DNA of 8,737 bases from Alphaproteobacteria bacterium MarineAlpha3_Bin4 (GTDB lineage Bacteria; Pseudomonadota; Alphaproteobacteria; Rhodospirillales; Casp-alpha2), in the NCBI GenBank assembly GCA_002938045.1, contig PTLJ01000048.1, positions 1 through 8,737 on the forward strand, in the 5' to 3' direction. Both the position numbers and the translations under genes were made by a program. The notes beneath the pieces are model-generated. The model made no database searches. It was not told the DNA's origin and saw only the letters and a list, made by a program, of their open reading frames with translations. Below, one piece after another: positions 7,001-8,737 of the stretch. Numbering within the stretch: position 1 is the stretch's first letter; each line of letters begins with the position of its first letter.

Positions 7001-8578
7001 TCGACACCCGGTGTCACACTGATCTCGCCGCCGCCACATCATGACATCTATTCGATCGAAGACCTGGCGCAGCTGATCTACGACCTGAAGCAGATCAATC
7101 CGGACGCCAAGGTCGGGGTCAAACTGGTGGCACGCTCGGGCGTCGGCACCGTAGCCGCCGGCGTGGCCAAGGCCAAGGCCGACGTGATCCTGATTTCCGG
7201 ACACGACGGCGGCACTGGCGCGAGCCCGCAAAGCTCGATCAAATTCGCTGGCCTCCCGTGGGAGATGGGCCTCAGCGAGGCCAACCAGGTGCTGACCCTC
7301 AACCGGCTTCGGCACACAGTCAAGCTGCGCGTTGACGGCGGCATCAAGACTGGACGCGACGTCGTTGTCGCCGCCATGTTGGGCGCCGACGAGTTCGGTA
7401 TAGGAACAACGTCGCTAGTCGCGATGGGCTGCATCTTGGTGCGCCAATGCCATTCCAACACTTGCCCAGTCGGCGTCTGCACTCAGAACCCGAAACTGCG
7501 CGAAAAGTTTACCGGAACACCGGAGAAGGTCGTCAACTTGTTTACTTTCATTGCCGAGGAAGTGGCGGAGATTTTGGCCGACCTCGGTTTCTCATCGCTT
7601 CGCGACGTGATCGGCCGTGCCGACCTGCTGACCCAGGTCAGCCGCGGCTCGCCGCAGCTAGACGACCTTGACCTGAACGCGCTGCTGGCGCAGGCCGACC
7701 CCGGCGGGTTCCCACGCCATTGCGTACTCGAGGGACGCAATGAGGTGCCCGAGACGCTCGATACCCAGATCATCAAGGATGCCGGCCAAACCCTGGAACA
7801 TGGTGAGAAGATGCAACTCACCTATTCGGTCCGCAACACGCACCGCGCCGTTGGCACCCGCATGAGCTCGATGATCACCCGGCGCTACGGCATGAACGGG
7901 CTAGCGCCCGGCCACCTCACCGTCCGGCTCAGGGGTTCCGTCGGCCAGTCTTTGGGCGCCTTCGCTGTGCAGGGGTTGAACATTGAAGTCCTCGGCGATG
8001 CTAACGACTACGTCGGCAAAGGGCTATCTGGCGGCATTATCGTGCTCAGGCCGACCGCTTCGAGCCCGCTCGAAAGCAACGCCAACGTGATCATCGGCAA
8101 CACCGTCCTCTACGGGGCAACCGCCGGTCGGTTGTTCGCCGCCGGCCAAGCCGGGGAGCGTTTTTGCGTGCGTAATTCCGGTGCCCGGGCCGTGGTTGAG
8201 GGATGTGGGTCGAACGGCTGCGAGTACATGACCGGTGGCGTCGCCGTCGTGCTCGGGCCGGTCGGCGCCAACTTCGCGGCTGGGATGACCGGCGGCATGG
8301 CCTTCGTCTACGACCCAGACGACGAATTCCAGTACCGGATCAACCCTGAATCCGTCGTTTACCAGCGGATCGAAACGAAATACTGGGAAGACATAGTCAA
8401 GGTACTCGTCCAGCAGCACGTCAAACGCACCCAATCGCGTTTCGCCCTTAGTATATTGAATGATTGGCGTCGCGAGTTGAGTAACCTTTGGCAAGTGGTT
8501 CCGAAAGAAATGCTCTCAATTTTGGAGCATCCGCTTACCACGGACGGAGAGGCGGCATTAAAATTAGCTAGAGAGTAA
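4007..8578 (+). CDS. gltB: Glutamate synthase (NADPH) large subunit (alpha, GltB)
   Basis: The catalytic subunit of GOGAT, 1523 aa, making two glutamates from glutamine and 2-oxoglutarate. Cys38 (SSCGVGLV) is the expected N-terminal nucleophile, exposed when a 37-residue propeptide is removed. The class II glutaminase domain follows, with HRGAVDADGKTGDGAG (67-82), HQRYSTNTFPTW (from His250) and NGEIN (273-277). A central domain includes TNPPID (547-552). The FMN/synthase domain runs from about 899 (SLGALSPEAHE) through SGHDGGTGASP (around 1064-1074) and VDGGIKTGRD. The [3Fe-4S] cysteines are Cys1142, 1148 and 1153. The C-terminal beta-helix (GXGXG) domain begins near GSVGQSLGAF (from 1310). 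The start at 4007 is set by the strong ribosome binding site; an open 41-codon extension upstream overlaps gltD and is Arg-rich non-family sequence. All domains are intact. The last ~45 codons use more A/T-ending codons than the rest. Confidence 0.97.
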   Translation: MTIHPSQSARGFVDDWLRNADHLAENGLYDPTHEASSCGVGLVAAIDGKPSRRVVEAGIEALKCVWHRGAVDADGKTGDGAGIHVQIPQEFFKQHIVATGHEPGSERIAVGMVFLPKTDLGAQERCRSIVETEILKSGYVIYGWRQVPIDVEVIGEKANATRPEIEQIMIANPATSDKGEMTTEAFETNLFIIRRRIEKLVLSNHITDFYMCSLSCRSIIYKGMFLAEQLTAFYPDLLDEFFVSSFAIYHQRYSTNTFPTWRLAQPFRMLAHNGEINTLTGNVRWMTSHEPKMAADVFGDDIEDIKPIVQPDSSDSAALDAVFEVLCRAGRPAPAAKVQMIPESVSQNVTMPKHHQDLFAYCYSVLEPWDGPAAICATDGRWVLAGMDRNGLRPMRFSRTADGLLVAGSETGMVEIPESEIVEKGRIDPGGMIAIDLKDGRFYHDGELKDLVAARQPFTEWVKRITKLDDVIKAGPEQKSLFGAEELRRRQHCLGLTMEDTELILQPMAEEGKEATGSMGDDAPLAVLSETYRGLHQFFRQAFSQVTNPPIDSLRECRVMSLKTRLGNLGNILEEAPGQCDLLQLETPVLTSSAFDALQAYLGDTAVEIDCTFRPGDGLGALGTALDRIRSEAEDAVRGGCMHLTLSDMAVGPDRAPIPMILVTGGVHSHLVSQELRTYTSINVRSGECLDVHYFAVLIGVGATTVNAYLAEESIHERHRRGLIGDLPFETCIQNYVDAINQGLLKVMSKMGISVISSYRGGYCFEAVGLSRALVAEFFPGMASRISGIGLSGINSKVTEMHRRAFASEAVPLTVGGFYRYRALGEPHGHDGKLIHVLQNAVSSESYSIYKRYSQGVRELDPIFLRDLLEFKREREPIPVEDVESITEIRKRLVTPGISLGALSPEAHETLSIAMNRIGAKSDSGEGGEDPARYQPRPNGDNPSSAIKQVASARFGVTAEYLNNCREIEIKIAQGAKPGEGGQLPGHKVSDMIAEIRHSTPGVTLISPPPHHDIYSIEDLAQLIYDLKQINPDAKVGVKLVARSGVGTVAAGVAKAKADVILISGHDGGTGASPQSSIKFAGLPWEMGLSEANQVLTLNRLRHTVKLRVDGGIKTGRDVVVAAMLGADEFGIGTTSLVAMGCILVRQCHSNTCPVGVCTQNPKLREKFTGTPEKVVNLFTFIAEEVAEILADLGFSSLRDVIGRADLLTQVSRGSPQLDDLDLNALLAQADPGGFPRHCVLEGRNEVPETLDTQIIKDAGQTLEHGEKMQLTYSVRNTHRAVGTRMSSMITRRYGMNGLAPGHLTVRLRGSVGQSLGAFAVQGLNIEVLGDANDYVGKGLSGGIIVLRPTASSPLESNANVIIGNTVLYGATAGRLFAAGQAGERFCVRNSGARAVVEGCGSNGCEYMTGGVAVVLGPVGANFAAGMTGGMAFVYDPDDEFQYRINPESVVYQRIETKYWEDIVKVLVQQHVKRTQSRFALSILNDWRRELSNLWQVVPKEMLSILEHPLTTDGEAALKLARE

Positions 8579-8647
8579 AGGTTTGCCCGCAAGGTGTCGC
8601 TCAATCGATCGCGGGTTCGCGGAAGTTCCTCGTTATTCGTCCGGCGG
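8579..8647. other. Short gap between gltB and the convergent partial ORF
   Basis: Only about 70 bases separate the gltB stop from the stop of the minus-strand ORF at the right edge. The gap holds short GC-rich inverted repeats, such as CGCG (8610-8613) with CGCG (8618-8621) around GGTT, and CCCGC (8586-8590) with GCGGG (8611-8615). Neither is followed by a T-run, so no classical intrinsic terminator of gltB is evident. Confidence 0.5.
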
Positions 8648-8662
8648 CTAATTTAGCGGACG
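8638..8662. terminator. Weak bidirectional hairpin, possible terminator between convergent genes
   Basis: CGTCC (8638-8642) can pair with GGACG (8658-8662), enclosing the near-palindrome GCTAATTTAGC (8647-8657), with a 4-base bulge (8643-8646) on one side. It lies about 60 bases after the gltB stop and overlaps the stop codon of the minus-strand ORF, a sensible place to end both transcripts. No T-tract follows on either strand, so this is at best a weak or Rho-assisted terminator. Confidence 0.2.
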
Positions 8663-8737
8663 GCTCTTCATGATTAAGCACATCGCCACATAACCAACAA
8701 TCGCGCCGACCGCGGCTAACGGAACGCAAAGAACCAA
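8648..8737 (-). CDS. C-terminal end of a probable membrane protein (partial)
   Basis: The minus strand is open from the window edge for 29 codons and ends in TAG at 8648-8650. The translation is hydrophobic from about residue 5 to 23 (VPLAAVGAIVGYVAMCLIM), then has a short basic tail, KSRPLN. That is the pattern of a last transmembrane helix with a cytoplasmic end. The gene would converge on gltB with a gap of 69 bases, a normal arrangement. The stretch is too short to name a family. It could be a chance open frame, but the helix-plus-basic-tail composition argues mildly for a real gene continuing past the right edge. Confidence 0.4.
   Translation of the reverse strand: MVLCVPLAAVGAIVGYVAMCLIMKSRPLN

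Noticed and set aside
1..8737. Hidden mobile element, CRISPR array, tRNA or other accessory system
   Set aside because: I saw no regularly spaced repeats, terminal inverted repeats, transposase motifs or tRNA-like cloverleaf; nearly all of the window is occupied by intact housekeeping-type genes.

Overview
This window reads as chromosomal DNA of a Gram-negative bacterium, most likely an alphaproteobacterium. The grounds are the GC-rich coding sequence, the strong similarity by eye to alphaproteobacterial NADPH-dependent glutamate synthase and YejF-type ABC ATPase sequences, and the short Shine-Dalgarno-linked gene spacings. No search was run, so the taxonomic call is inference.

Layout: (1) 1-477, plus strand, the 3' end of an ABC importer ATPase of the YejF / oligopeptide type. 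(2) 498-1430, plus strand, a glyoxylate/hydroxypyruvate reductase A-like dehydrogenase that starts 20 nt after the ATPase stop and is probably co-transcribed with it. (3) 1427-2230, minus strand, uppP (bacA), undecaprenyl-diphosphatase, which converges on the reductase gene; the two stop codons overlap in one palindromic CTAG. (4) 2231-2531, an AT-rich divergent intergenic region that should carry the promoters of uppP (leftward) and of the glutamate synthase operon (rightward). (5) 2532-3998 gltD and 4007-8578 gltB, plus strand, the small and large subunits of NADPH-GOGAT, 8 nt apart and evidently translationally coupled. (6) 8579-8647, a short gap with a weak hairpin. (7) 8648-8737, minus strand, the probable C-terminal end of a membrane protein that continues beyond the window.

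The genes form three functional units: peptide or oligopeptide-type uptake plus a 2-hydroxyacid dehydrogenase; recycling of the undecaprenyl lipid carrier for the cell envelope; and ammonium assimilation. GltD oxidises NADPH and passes electrons through iron-sulfur clusters to GltB. GltB splits glutamine and transfers the ammonia to 2-oxoglutarate to give glutamate.

The complete genes look intact, with the key catalytic and cofactor residues I could check present. I see no mobile elements, tRNA or rRNA genes, CRISPR arrays or defence genes. I find no convincing undescribed system; the most useful second looks are the overlapping stops, the structured gltDB leader, and the partial membrane ORF at the right edge.
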